A stretch of 64,000 bases of DNA, from assembly GCA_947500555.1 (NCBI GenBank), contig CANMSE010000004.1, positions 62,001 through 126,000 of the forward strand, in the 5' to 3' direction. Made by a program: the position numbers and the translations under genes. Every line of letters starts with the position of its first letter. Positions within the stretch are counted from its first letter, which is position 1. Under the pieces are notes generated by a model. The model searched no databases and was not told where the DNA came from. It was given only the letters and a program-made list of their open reading frames with translations. Source of the DNA: an uncultured Fulvivirga sp. (GTDB lineage Bacteria; Bacteroidota; Bacteroidia; Cytophagales; Cyclobacteriaceae). This document shows positions 45,088 through 54,276 of the stretch, piece after piece.

Positions 45088-47759
45088 ACCATCCCAGCCA
45101 GACTCTCCTCAAGTACCTTAATCTTCGTCTTAGCATCTTCCATTTTCTTCTTTTCCATTGCCACTACTTGCTCAGGGGCACCACTAACGAATCGCTCGTT
45201 ACTTAACTTTTTTTCTACACTATTCAGGAATCCTTTGGTATAAGCCAATTCTTTTTCCATTTCCTCGCGCTCTTTATCCATATCCACAGCTCCGACCAAA
45301 GGAATAAAGAACTCATCCCCTTTGATTACAAAGCTCACACTATTCTCCACCTTATCATTTGTTTCTTTCCAGGCAGATAGGTTTCCTAACTTTTTAATTG
45401 TAGGGGCAAATGCATTGAACTTACTAAAATCCTCAGTTTTCACTTCCAGTTCAATGGTGTCCTTTTGAGCTATCTGCTTGGCATTTCTTGTATTACGAAT
45501 ATTTCCAACAATATCGAAAGCCAATTCTGCCTTCATCAAAATGGTTTTATCAAAAATTTCTGCCTTTGGCCATTCAGCTATAATCAAGCATTCATGTTCA
45601 GTTCTTTCATTCAAAGCATGAAAAAGCTCTTCAGTGATAAAGGGCATGAAAGGATGAAGTAGCTTCACGATTTTTTCGAAGAACCCTATTGTAGCTTCTT
45701 TAGTATGAGCATCTATCGGCTTTTGATACTCTGGCTTAATCATCTCCAGGTACCATGAGCAGAAGTCACCCCAGATCAACTTGTAAGTAGACATTAATGC
45801 ATCACTCATCCGAAATTTGCTGAAATGATCTTCTACTTCAACCAGCGTTTGGTTGAACTTAGCTTCAAACCACTTGACAGCCGCTTCATTATCCCAACCT
45901 GATAGTGATGAATCAACTTCCCATCCTTCCACTAACCGATAAGCATTCCAGATCTTATTACCGAAATTTCTCCCCTGTTCAATGAGTTTTTCGTCAAATA
46001 ATAAATCGTTACCTGCGGGTGAGCTAAATAGCATACCGGTTCTTACTGCATCAGCACCATATTGAGCAATCAGATCTAATGGATCAGGTGAATTCCCCAA
46101 CGATTTAGACATCTTCCTACGTTGTTTGTCACGTACAATTCCAGTCAGATAAACATCATTAAATGGTTTTTTGCCTGTGTACTCATATCCTGCTATGATC
46201 ATTCGAGCTACCCAGAAGAACAGAATCTCAGGAGCTGTAACCAAAGTTGAAGTTGGGTAGTAGTAATCTAACTCCTTATTTTTTCCGGGAGTGATCTGCC
46301 CATTCTCAAATGAATCATCACTGAAACCTTTGAATACTTCCAATGGAAACAACCATGAAGAAGCCCAGGTATCGAGCACATCTTCATCCTGCCTCAATTC
46401 ATCAATAGAAAGTGAGTTGTTTCCACTTTTTTCTTGCGCCAGTTTAAGTGCTTCATCTTTGGTCTCAGCAACAACATAATCATTCTCATCTTCTCCAAAG
46501 TAATAAGCCGGAATCTGCTGCCCCCACCACAACTGACGTGATATACACCAGTCGCGTACATTTTCCATCCAGTGATTATAGGTGTTCTTAAATTTTGGAG
46601 GATGCAATAATACTTCATCGTCCATCACCGCCTTGTGTGCTTTCTTAGAAATATCTTTCATCTTAATGAACCACTGTAAGGAAAGCTTAGGCTCAACAAC
46701 ACTATCTGTACGTTCTGAGCGCCCGATTCTGGTGGTGAAGTCCTCTTCATCAACCAATAAACCTGCCGCTTTGAGGTCTTTGATGACTTGCTTACGAATG
46801 TCAAAACGGTCTCTATCTACATATGCTGGAATCTCGCACTTATCATTCAAGGTACCGTCAAGGTTGATAGTATCGATTACTTCGAGGTTATGACGTTGTC
46901 CAATCTCATAATCATTAGGATCGTGAGCAGGAGTTACCTTCAGACAACCGGTACCAAAGTCCAGTTCCACATATTCATCACCAATAATGGGAATCTCCCT
47001 ATTTATAAATGGAACCAGGGCCTTTTTACCTATCAGATGTTTGAAGCGATCATCATTTGGATTTACAGCTATCGCAGAGTCACCCATAATTGTCTCAGGT
47101 CGCTGAGTAGCAATAACTACATGAGCATCCTCATCCTTGATCTGATATTTTACAGAATAAAGCTTAGAGACTTCACCACCTTCGCGATAAAGCACTTCTT
47201 CATTGGATATGGTGGTTTGGGCTTCAACATCCCAGTTCACCATTCTCAACCCTCTGTATAAATAACCCTTGTTATAAAGATCAACGAACACTTTGATAAC
47301 TGCTTTATAATAATGGTCATTCATAGTAAAAGCAGTTCGCTCCCAATCGCAAGAGGCTCCTAATTTTTTTAGCTGCTCTAGAATAATTCCTCCATACTTC
47401 TCCTTCCATTCCCACGCATGAGCAAGAAATTCCTCACGAGTCAAGTTACTTTTCTTGATACCTTTTTCGCGAAGCATTTTCACGACTTTTGCTTCAGTAG
47501 CGATAGAAGCATGGTCAGTGCCGGGAATCCAGCATGCCTCTTTACCCTCCATTCTGGCCTTACGGATTAAAATATCCTGAATGGTATTATTGAGCATATG
47601 TCCCATATGCAAGACCCCTGTAACATTCGGAGGAGGAATGACAATGGAATAGGGCTCTTTATCAGGATTCGGTTCCGAATGGAAATAACCTTTATCCATC
47701 CAGTGTTTATACCACTTGTCCTCAACTATTGATGGATCGTACTTTGATGATAATGACAT
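45084..47759 (-). CDS. valS: Valine--tRNA ligase
   Basis: An 891-residue class Ia synthetase. HIGH motif HMGH in PPNVTGVLHMGHMLNN near residue 50, KMSKS motif in RKMSKSLGNSPDP near 554, an editing (CP1) domain between, an anticodon-binding helical region near 640-760, and a C-terminal coiled coil ending LEESLAGMV. Length is normal. It has its own promoter (47789-47796) and no terminator between it and ald, which converges on it. Confidence 0.97.
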   Translation of the reverse strand: MSLSSKYDPSIVEDKWYKHWMDKGYFHSEPNPDKEPYSIVIPPPNVTGVLHMGHMLNNTIQDILIRKARMEGKEACWIPGTDHASIATEAKVVKMLREKGIKKSNLTREEFLAHAWEWKEKYGGIILEQLKKLGASCDWERTAFTMNDHYYKAVIKVFVDLYNKGYLYRGLRMVNWDVEAQTTISNEEVLYREGGEVSKLYSVKYQIKDEDAHVVIATQRPETIMGDSAIAVNPNDDRFKHLIGKKALVPFINREIPIIGDEYVELDFGTGCLKVTPAHDPNDYEIGQRHNLEVIDTINLDGTLNDKCEIPAYVDRDRFDIRKQVIKDLKAAGLLVDEEDFTTRIGRSERTDSVVEPKLSLQWFIKMKDISKKAHKAVMDDEVLLHPPKFKNTYNHWMENVRDWCISRQLWWGQQIPAYYFGEDENDYVVAETKDEALKLAQEKSGNNSLSIDELRQDEDVLDTWASSWLFPLEVFKGFSDDSFENGQITPGKNKELDYYYPTSTLVTAPEILFFWVARMIIAGYEYTGKKPFNDVYLTGIVRDKQRRKMSKSLGNSPDPLDLIAQYGADAVRTGMLFSSPAGNDLLFDEKLIEQGRNFGNKIWNAYRLVEGWEVDSSLSGWDNEAAVKWFEAKFNQTLVEVEDHFSKFRMSDALMSTYKLIWGDFCSWYLEMIKPEYQKPIDAHTKEATIGFFEKIVKLLHPFMPFITEELFHALNERTEHECLIIAEWPKAEIFDKTILMKAELAFDIVGNIRNTRNAKQIAQKDTIELEVKTEDFSKFNAFAPTIKKLGNLSAWKETNDKVENSVSFVIKGDEFFIPLVGAVDMDKEREEMEKELAYTKGFLNSVEKKLSNERFVSGAPEQVVAMEKKKMEDAKTKIKVLEESLAGMV

Positions 47760-47788
47760 ATGTACTAACTCGTGTAAAATGAAGTCTG

Positions 47789-47796
47789 CAAAACTA
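47789..47796 (-). promoter_or_regulatory. -7 box for valS
   Basis: The reverse strand reads TAGTTTTG, an exact match to TAnnTTTG, 29 bases before the valS ATG. No convincing -33 element is visible. Confidence 0.4.
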
Positions 47797-47884
47797 GATA
47801 ATTTAAGTCTACTGATGAATAGTCTTCTTATCTATTCGTAATAGGTTGAGCTAACTATTCATTTTAATAATGAGGTCAAAACAC

Positions 47885-47892
47885 TAACTTTG
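47885..47892 (+). promoter_or_regulatory. -7 box for fumarylacetoacetase
   Basis: TAACTTTG matches TAnnTTTG exactly and ends 18 bases before the ATG at 47911. It overlaps a TTG at 47890 that could otherwise be read as a start, so the ATG is the better start. Confidence 0.5.
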
Positions 47893-47910
47893 AGATCAAA
47901 TAATTTTCAT

Positions 47911-49182
47911 ATGATAGAAGCAAACGACCCCACTCTTAAGCCGTGGGTTGAAGTACCTGAAAACTCTGATTTCCCCATTCAAAATTTACCTTTTGGCATT
48001 TTTAAAACGCAATATCTTGAGCCTGGAGCTGGTGTAGCTATAGGGCATTGCATACTGGACTTAACCTATCTTCACGAGAATGGATTTTTTGATGAGCTTG
48101 GTTTACCGGTGGGGGTATTTAATCAACAGTATTTAAATGATTTTATTGGCCTCGGTAAGAAGACTACTTCCGCTGTAAGAAACAGAATTGCTGAACTTCT
48201 GGATATTAATAATAAGGAACTACAAAGCAACAAAGCAGCGTGTGCCATAGCACTTATACCAATGGAAGAGGCTGAAATGTTGATGCCGATTAAAGTGCAG
48301 AATTATACAGACTTCTATTCAAGTATTGAACATGCTACGAATGTAGGGACTATGTTTCGTGATCCTGACAATGCCCTACTTCCTAATTGGAAACATATCC
48401 CTGTTGGCTATCATGGTAGAGCTTCTTCTATTATACCCTCTGGTGTGAACATTCACAGACCGAAAGGCCAGACAAAGGCTCCAGATGCAGAATTACCGAC
48501 ATTTGGTCCGTCTAAAAGGTTAGATTTTGAATTAGAAACAGCATTTATCACTTGTAAAGAGAATGCCTTAGGAGATAGTATTTCAACTGAAAAGGCTGAT
48601 GATCATATATTTGGTTTTGTCCTTTTCAATGACTGGTCTGCTCGTGATATGCAGGTTTGGGAATATGTACCATTAGGGCCATTTCTGGCCAAGAATTTTG
48701 CTTCCTCTATCTCACCCTGGATAGTTACAATGGATGCATTGGAACCTTTTAGAGTACCAGGTGTAGAACAAAAACCTGAGGTTTTGCCTTATCTGGAATA
48801 TGAAGGAGATAAAAACTTTGATGTTCAATTGGAGGTTTATTTACAACCTCAAGGAGGGGAAGAGAACCTGATCTGCCAGAGTAATTTCAAGCATATGTAT
48901 TGGAATGTGAATCAGCAACTGGCTCACCATTCGGTGAATGGATGTAATATTCAGGTAGGAGATATGTATGCATCCGGAACCATTAGTGGTCCCACACCTG
49001 ATTCTTATGGGTCTATGTTGGAGTTAGCGTGGAAGGGCACGAAGCCCTTGAAGCTAAGTGATGGCTCAGAACGTAAATTTATTGAAGATGGAGATACCGT
49101 GATTATGCGCGGTTATGCTCAGAATGAAGGGGTGAGAATAGGATTTGGAGAAGTGAAATGTAAGGTCTTACCAGCGAAGTAG
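47911..49182 (+). CDS. fahA: Fumarylacetoacetase
   Basis: Last enzyme of tyrosine breakdown, splitting fumarylacetoacetate to fumarate and acetoacetate; 423 residues. DFYSSIEHATNVGTMFR includes the metal and catalytic His, followed by PVGYHGRASSIIPSG, RLDFELETAFITCK (metal Glu), FGFVLFNDWSARDMQVWEY and GDMYASGTISGPTPDSYGSMLE. Length and order match eukaryotic-type FAH. A flavin reductase gene follows at 50 bases; other tyrosine catabolism genes are not in the window. Confidence 0.95.
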   Translation: MIEANDPTLKPWVEVPENSDFPIQNLPFGIFKTQYLEPGAGVAIGHCILDLTYLHENGFFDELGLPVGVFNQQYLNDFIGLGKKTTSAVRNRIAELLDINNKELQSNKAACAIALIPMEEAEMLMPIKVQNYTDFYSSIEHATNVGTMFRDPDNALLPNWKHIPVGYHGRASSIIPSGVNIHRPKGQTKAPDAELPTFGPSKRLDFELETAFITCKENALGDSISTEKADDHIFGFVLFNDWSARDMQVWEYVPLGPFLAKNFASSISPWIVTMDALEPFRVPGVEQKPEVLPYLEYEGDKNFDVQLEVYLQPQGGEENLICQSNFKHMYWNVNQQLAHHSVNGCNIQVGDMYASGTISGPTPDSYGSMLELAWKGTKPLKLSDGSERKFIEDGDTVIMRGYAQNEGVRIGFGEVKCKVLPAK

Positions 49183-49231
49183 CAAAAGATTGCTTCGTTA
49201 AATCGCAATAAACATTTTGATTTGAATATAT

Positions 49232-50095
49232 ATGCTAAGAATTGATCCAAAAGATGTTTCTGTTCCTCAAATGCACGGTTATTTACTGGGCGCAGTGGCA
49301 CCAAGACCCATTGCATTTGCAAGTACTATCGATGAAGAAGGTAATGTGAATCTAAGTCCTTTTAGTTTCTTCAACTGTTTCAGTGCTAACCCACCTATTT
49401 TAGTTTTTTCCCCGGCCAGAAGAGGAAGAGACAATACGACCAAGCATACGTATGAGAATGTTCTTGAGGTTTCGGAAGTTGTTATCAATATTGTTGATTA
49501 CGCTATGGTTGAACAGATGTCATTAGCAAGTGCTGAATATCCTAAAGAAGTTAACGAATTTGAAAAGGCTGGATTCAAAGAAGATCCTTCTGAAATGATA
49601 AGACCACCCAGAGTTAAGGAAGCACCTGTGGCGTTTGAATGTAAAGTGGTAGAAGTCAAACCTCTTGGTGATCAGGGGGGAGCGGGCAATCTTGTTATAT
49701 GTGAGGTGCTGTTGGCACATTTCAAAGAAGAAATTCTTGATGAGAATAATCGGGTAGACCCTTACAAACTCGATGCTGTAGCAAGAATGGGTGGAAACTG
49801 GTATTGTAGAGCTCAGGGCGATGCTATTTTTGAAATACCCAAGCCTATTAGTACGTTAGGAATAGGCATAGACCAAATTCCTTCCGCTATCAGAAATAGT
49901 ACAATATTGTCTGGCAATGACCTTGGTAGATTAGGGAATGTAGAAGAGCTACCGGATACTAATGCTGTTAACGAATATGTTTCACAACTTGATAAGATAC
50001 CATCATCGAATTTAGAATTACATCAGCTGGCAAAACAATTACTAGCCCAAGACAAGATCAACGAAGCTTGGAAAATATTGCTTTACCAACGATGA
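49232..50095 (+). CDS. Flavin reductase-like FMN-binding protein
   Basis: A 287-residue protein of the flavin reductase/DIM6-NTAB family. The FMN-binding split-barrel part spans residues 18-200, with GAVAPRPIAFASTIDEEGNVNLSPFSFFNCFS and NPPILVFSPARRG. The 85-residue C-terminal extension holds helices of unknown role. Similar genes occur near homogentisate/tyrosine catabolism in Bacteroidota, in line with fahA 50 bases upstream. The next gene overlaps its stop (ATGA). Confidence 0.88.
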   Translation: MLRIDPKDVSVPQMHGYLLGAVAPRPIAFASTIDEEGNVNLSPFSFFNCFSANPPILVFSPARRGRDNTTKHTYENVLEVSEVVINIVDYAMVEQMSLASAEYPKEVNEFEKAGFKEDPSEMIRPPRVKEAPVAFECKVVEVKPLGDQGGAGNLVICEVLLAHFKEEILDENNRVDPYKLDAVARMGGNWYCRAQGDAIFEIPKPISTLGIGIDQIPSAIRNSTILSGNDLGRLGNVEELPDTNAVNEYVSQLDKIPSSNLELHQLAKQLLAQDKINEAWKILLYQR

Positions 50096-51180
50096 GAATA
50101 AAAGTTGTAATAGTCATATTGGCTTTCATGTTCACTGGAAGAATTGGGATAAGTCAGGAAAATGATTCCATACGAACTGAAAAGAAACTGAGGATTATAC
50201 CATTGCCTGCGCTGTTTTACACGCCCGAGACAAGGCTAGGTTTTGGTGCTTTAACAACCGGTGTTTTCAATTTGGGAGATGGGTCTACGACAAGAAATTC
50301 CAATGTCCAACTGCTGGCTGCATATACGCTGGAGCGGCAAACCATTCTTCAATCTAGCCATACGATATTTTCAAGAGGTGAAAAATTCATTTTCGATGGT
50401 GAGCTAAACTACTTCGACTTCCCGATCTTTTATTATGGAATAGGAAATGACACTAATGATGATTTTGAGGAGGATCTTACCTATCAATTAGTTGAATTTA
50501 GGGAGCGGGTGGTGAGAAAAGTTAGTAATAATCTGTTTGTTGGTCTGCAGTATCGCTTTACTAATCTCTATGATCTGACATTTAACCCTGAGTTTTTGGT
50601 AGACGATAAGCCACTTTTAGAATCTCAGACAGGAAAGAATTCAGGGTTAGGCTGGGCGGTTATTTATGATAATCGTGACAATGTCTTAAATGCGACAAAG
50701 GGGGCCTTTATCAATATGTCAAGCTTTTACCATCAGGAACAATTTGGCAGTGATTTCACCTATAACAGGTACACATTGGATGCAAGAAAATACTGGTCGC
50801 TCAATGATAAGACAGTTGTAGCTGCACAATTTTTTGGAGAGTTTAATAGTTCAAATACACCCTTTCGGGAGATGGCTTTACTCGGGGGTGATATGATTAT
50901 GAGAGGGTATTACAATGGCAGATATCGTGACAATCAGCAGATGGCTTTACAAACGGAATACCGCAGACAACTTAACTCTTGGATAGGCTTTACTGCTTTT
51001 GCAGCTACCGGTGATGTGGCAACTAAATTGAATTCTTTTGATCTTGGAGATTTTAAATGGGCAGCAGGTGGGGGAATTCGATTTATGGTTAACAAGTCTG
51101 AGCGAGCAAATATTCGAATTGATTATGGAATAGGAGATGGAACCAGCGGATTCTATTTTGCCTTTGCAGAGGCTTTTTAG
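50092..51180 (+). CDS. BamA/TamA-like outer-membrane barrel protein
   Basis: A 362-residue protein with a signal peptide (RIGISQ) and a 16-strand-like barrel of the Omp85 'surface antigen' type. PLPALFYTPETRLGFGALTTGVF begins the barrel; GWAVIYDNRDNVLNATKGAF (the RDN pattern) and MRGYYNGRYRDNQ are the family's conserved turns, the last including the MRGY lid-lock-like strand, and it ends in aromatic Phe (YFAFAEAF). No POTRA domains are present, so it is not BamA itself. Start overlaps the preceding stop. Confidence 0.8.
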   Translation: MRIKVVIVILAFMFTGRIGISQENDSIRTEKKLRIIPLPALFYTPETRLGFGALTTGVFNLGDGSTTRNSNVQLLAAYTLERQTILQSSHTIFSRGEKFIFDGELNYFDFPIFYYGIGNDTNDDFEEDLTYQLVEFRERVVRKVSNNLFVGLQYRFTNLYDLTFNPEFLVDDKPLLESQTGKNSGLGWAVIYDNRDNVLNATKGAFINMSSFYHQEQFGSDFTYNRYTLDARKYWSLNDKTVVAAQFFGEFNSSNTPFREMALLGGDMIMRGYYNGRYRDNQQMALQTEYRRQLNSWIGFTAFAATGDVATKLNSFDLGDFKWAAGGGIRFMVNKSERANIRIDYGIGDGTSGFYFAFAEAF

Positions 51181-51274
51181 CGATTATAATTTTATTCTGA
51201 TTTGTTTGTAACCTTTGACTTTTGAACACCGTTAATATCCATGGTTTACAGGTTGAAAATATGGAAGGTGTCAG

Positions 51275-51302
51275 TCGTTTGGTTGACACCTTTCTGCTTT
51301 CT
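51275..51302 (+). terminator. Possible weak terminator after BamA-like gene
   Basis: AAGGTGTCA and TGACACCTT form a 9-base perfect stem with a 10-base loop, about 95 bases after the stop. Only a mixed T-rich tail (TCTGCTTTC) follows, so termination is uncertain. The rest of 51181-51370 holds nothing else. Confidence 0.45.
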
Positions 51303-51370
51303 GTCGAATAAGTAAAACGATTCGACTAAATTCTCGTTACCTATTCAAATAATAAACAAACCTAAACTTT

Positions 51371-51877
51371 ATGAAAAACGTGAGAAATTCTTTATTCAGT
51401 GTATTGGCTTTAATAATGTTTGTCACAGTGAGTTGTGCACAGAAGAAAGCAAGTCCTGCCGCCACAGCGGAAGGCAAAGTTGCCGGAGTTGACATAAAAA
51501 TAGATTATCATCAACCGTCTGCTAAGGGCAGGAGTGTTATGGGTGGATTAGTGCCTTATGGAAAGGTATGGAGAACGGGTGCAAACGATGCTACCACCAT
51601 TGAGTTAAGTGATGCAATAAAAGTAGAAGGCAAAGAGTTAGCCGCAGGAAAATATGCACTTTTTACCATCCCCAATGAAAATGAGTGGGTTATAGTATTT
51701 AATAATACCCACAAACAATGGGGTGCCTATGATTATAAAGAAAGTGATGATGCGTTGCGTGTTTCCGTTAAACCTTCTAAAACAGATATGGTAGAAACAT
51801 TCGTCATTGATGTGGTTGATGATGGAGTGGAAATGAAATGGGAAAACACTGCTGTGAAATTCAATATTTCGAAGTAG
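51371..51877 (+). CDS. DUF2911 lipoprotein
   Basis: A 168-residue lipoprotein, lipobox VTVSC. DUF2911 pattern: IKIDYHQPSAKGRSVMGGLVPYGKVWRTGANDATTIEL near 45-82, then GKYALFTIPNENEWVIVFNNTHKQWGAYDYKESDD. Members are common in Bacteroidota as periplasmic beta-sandwich proteins; function unknown. It is monocistronic with a strong terminator. Confidence 0.88.
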   Translation: MKNVRNSLFSVLALIMFVTVSCAQKKASPAATAEGKVAGVDIKIDYHQPSAKGRSVMGGLVPYGKVWRTGANDATTIELSDAIKVEGKELAAGKYALFTIPNENEWVIVFNNTHKQWGAYDYKESDDALRVSVKPSKTDMVETFVIDVVDDGVEMKWENTAVKFNISK

Positions 51878-51903
51878 TAAGTAAAGTAAATAATTAATTA
51901 GGG

Positions 51904-51936
51904 AGCGCCAGTCAATTTTGACTGGCGCTTTTTTTA
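51904..51936 (+). terminator. Intrinsic terminator after DUF2911
   Basis: AGCGCCAGTCAA-TT-TTGACTGGCGCT is a 12-base perfect stem with a 2-base nominal loop, followed by a run of seven T. It ends the DUF2911 transcript and insulates the five-gene run that starts at 51965. Confidence 0.9.
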
Positions 51937-51964
51937 TCTTTATTGGATACCGCTAAAATATAAA

Positions 51965-52402
51965 TTGGAAAAACATCTCATAGGCCGCAATGAAATAGTT
52001 GACTTACCGCAATTAGACTTATTTGGTTTAAATGCAAAAGTAGATACGGGTGCTTATACCTCGGCCATTCATTATCATAACGCAGATGTCATTGAAAAAA
52101 ATGGCAAGGAAGTTCTTCATTTTACACTTTTAGATCCATCTCACCCGGAATATAACGACAAGAGTTTTTATTTTGAAGAATTTAAGACTAAACAGATTAA
52201 GAATTCATTCGGTCAAACTGAAGAACGATATATCATAAAAACTAACATCAGATTGTTTGATATTGATATTGAAACGGAATTTTCACTAAGTGATCGTGGT
52301 AATTTGAAATTTCCGGTATTACTGGGAAGAAAGCTCTTAAATAAGTATTTTATAGTAGATACATCAAAAAAGAAATTATCACTTAAAAGTAAGAAGAAAT
52401 GA
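51965..52402 (+). CDS. RimB-like retropepsin (ATP-dependent zinc protease family)
   Basis: A 145-residue protein of the PF05618 family, formerly 'ATP-dependent zinc protease' and now seen as retropepsin-like. [15 protein letters not shown] gives the catalytic DTGA with Asp27; the [14 protein letters not shown] end is the second conserved part. In Pseudomonas the relative RimB is reported to remove glutamates added by RimK to ribosomal protein S6. It has a TTG start and overlaps rimK by four bases, so the pairing supports the same ligation/removal pair. Confidence 0.85.
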   Translation: MEKHLIGRNEIVDLPQLDLFGLNAKVDTGAYTSAIHYHNADVIEKNGKEVLHFTLLDPSHPEYNDKSFYFEEFKTKQIKNSFGQTEERYIIKTNIRLFDIDIETEFSLSDRGNLKFPVLLGRKLLNKYFIVDTSKKKLSLKSKKK

Positions 52403-53313
52403 AAGTAGTAGTGCTGTCGAGAAATGCTGAATTGTATTCTACCAAGCGACTAGTAGAGGCAAGCAAACAGAGAGGTCATTCAGTTCAAGTGGTAGATCAT
52501 TTAAAATGTACGATTGTAATGGAGAAAAATAAGCCCTCAATTATTTATAACGGTACAACTTTGGAAGGAGTGGATGCGATTATTCCTCGTATAGGGGCTT
52601 CTGTTACTTTCTACGGTTCGGCAGTAGTACGGCAGTTTGAAATGATGAAGGTATTTACTGCAGTAGAATCTCAGGCTTTGATGCGCTCTCGAGATAAATT
52701 GAGGAGTATGCAGATTCTTTCCAGAGCGGGGCTAGGATTGCCTAAAACAGTTTTCACAAATTACTCAAAGGATACCGATTCGATTCTTAATGCGGTTGGA
52801 GGAGCACCAGTAATTATAAAACTACTTGAAGGAACACAGGGCCTTGGTGTAGTATTGGCAGAAAATCAAAAGGCGGCATCTTCCGTAATTGAGGCTTTTC
52901 ATGGTTTGAAGGCAAGAGTTATAGTACAAGAATTTGTAAAAGAAGCAGGTGGAGCTGATATCAGAGCATTCGTGGTAGACGGTGAAGTAGTTGGCGCTAT
53001 GAAACGACAAGGAAAAGAAGGAGAGTTTAGGTCAAACCTTCATCGCGGAGGATCATCTTCGATTATCAAGTTATCAAGATCGGAAAAGTCAACTGCTATC
53101 TCCGCTGCAAAACAGATGGGACTAAGTGTGGCAGGAGTGGACATGTTACAATCATCAAGGGGCCCTTTAATCCTGGAAGTGAATTCTTCACCAGGTTTGG
53201 AGGGAATCGAAAAATCTACTGGTATAAACATAGCCGGAAAGATTGTAGAATTTTTGGAAAGGAATGTTTCTAAGCCAAAAAAGAGGATTCAAAAAGATAA
53301 GATTAACGCATAA
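52399..53313 (+). CDS. rimK: RimK-type alpha-L-glutamate ligase
   Basis: A 304-residue ATP-grasp ligase. [23 protein letters not shown] near 55-77 and [23 protein letters not shown] are the RimK signatures, the latter the ATP-grasp loop; FRSNLHRGG and [16 protein letters not shown] carry metal and substrate residues. E. coli RimK adds glutamates to the C-terminus of ribosomal protein S6; the target here is unproven. A basic C-terminal tail ([10 protein letters not shown]) follows. Four-base overlap with the protease gene and three bases to the next gene. Confidence 0.93.
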   Translation: MKVVVLSRNAELYSTKRLVEASKQRGHSVQVVDHLKCTIVMEKNKPSIIYNGTTLEGVDAIIPRIGASVTFYGSAVVRQFEMMKVFTAVESQALMRSRDKLRSMQILSRAGLGLPKTVFTNYSKDTDSILNAVGGAPVIIKLLEGTQGLGVVLAENQKAASSVIEAFHGLKARVIVQEFVKEAGGADIRAFVVDGEVVGAMKRQGKEGEFRSNLHRGGSSSIIKLSRSEKSTAISAAKQMGLSVAGVDMLQSSRGPLILEVNSSPGLEGIEKSTGINIAGKIVEFLERNVSKPKKRIQKDKINA

Positions 53314-53316
53314 TCA

Positions 53317-54270
53317 ATGAAGGAGATCATAATTGCAGGTCAGAAAATTGACCCGGGTCAACAAACTCAAATAAATGCGTTGATAGCCAAGTTACCCACT
53401 AGAACGCCTATCGATATCCCGGTCTTTGTTGCCAGATCTAAAAAAGACGGCCCTACTCTTCTTATTATGGCGGGTGTTCATGGTGATGAGACCAACGGTG
53501 TGGAAACTTTAAGAAGACTTATTTCTACTAAGCAATATATTCCAAGTGCCGGAACGGTAATAGCTATTCCTATTTTCAATGTCTATGGATTTATAAATCA
53601 TTCCAGAGGTTTGCCCGATGGTAAAGACCTGAACCGATCATTCCCAGGTTCTAAATCTGGTTCTTTGGCTAGTAGAGTTGCACATTTTTTCACTACTGAA
53701 ATACTACCACAAATTGATTATGGATTAGATTTTCATACAGGAGGGGCAAGCAGAAACAATTATCCTCAAATTCGAGCAGCTTTTGAAAGTCCCATTGAAA
53801 AAGAATTAGCTGATGTTTTTGGTGCTCCATTAATTATCAAATCATCCTTTAGGGAAAAATCCTTAAGGAAAACAGCTGCCAAATTAGGTAAACCCATATT
53901 AGTTTTTGAAGGTGGAGAAACCCTACGGTTAAGAAAAAGTGCTATTGATGTTGGAATAGATGGAGTCTTAAGAGTAATGAAGCATTTAGGCATGAGGAAA
54001 GAAGCTCCTGAAATTACAACACCTCCTAAATATGTCAATGAATCGAGTTGGGTGAGAGCGAGGTTTGCCGGGCTTCATCACTCCCAAGTAAGAAATGGCA
54101 CAGAAGTGAAAAAGGGACAGCTTTTAGGGCTAATAACAGATCCCTATGGACAATTCGAAAAGAAAATAAATTCACCAATGGATGGTGTAGTTATTGGAAT
54201 TAATAATTATCCTGTGGTAAATATGGGTGATGCATTAATGCATATTGGTAAGCTTGAGCCAGCCATTTAA
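53317..54270 (+). CDS. Succinylglutamate desuccinylase/aspartoacylase-like zinc enzyme
   Basis: A 317-residue AstE/AspA-type zinc deacylase. GVHGDETNG gives zinc ligands H55 and E58, DLNRSFPG the substrate arginine, DFHTGG the third ligand H140, and LVFEGGETLRL the catalytic Glu. The C-terminal 70 residues (KKGQLLGLITDPYGQFEKK, SPMDGVVIGINNY) form a lipoyl-like hairpin domain, as in other bacterial members. It may remove an acyl or amide group from an amino acid or peptide end. Three bases after rimK and six before the next gene. Confidence 0.9.
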   Translation: MKEIIIAGQKIDPGQQTQINALIAKLPTRTPIDIPVFVARSKKDGPTLLIMAGVHGDETNGVETLRRLISTKQYIPSAGTVIAIPIFNVYGFINHSRGLPDGKDLNRSFPGSKSGSLASRVAHFFTTEILPQIDYGLDFHTGGASRNNYPQIRAAFESPIEKELADVFGAPLIIKSSFREKSLRKTAAKLGKPILVFEGGETLRLRKSAIDVGIDGVLRVMKHLGMRKEAPEITTPPKYVNESSWVRARFAGLHHSQVRNGTEVKKGQLLGLITDPYGQFEKKINSPMDGVVIGINNYPVVNMGDALMHIGKLEPAI

Positions 54271-54276
54271 ACTATA

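Noticed and set aside
47890..47910. TTG start of fumarylacetoacetase at 47890
   Set aside because: It falls inside the TAACTTTG promoter box; the ATG at 47911 gives the usual N-terminus.
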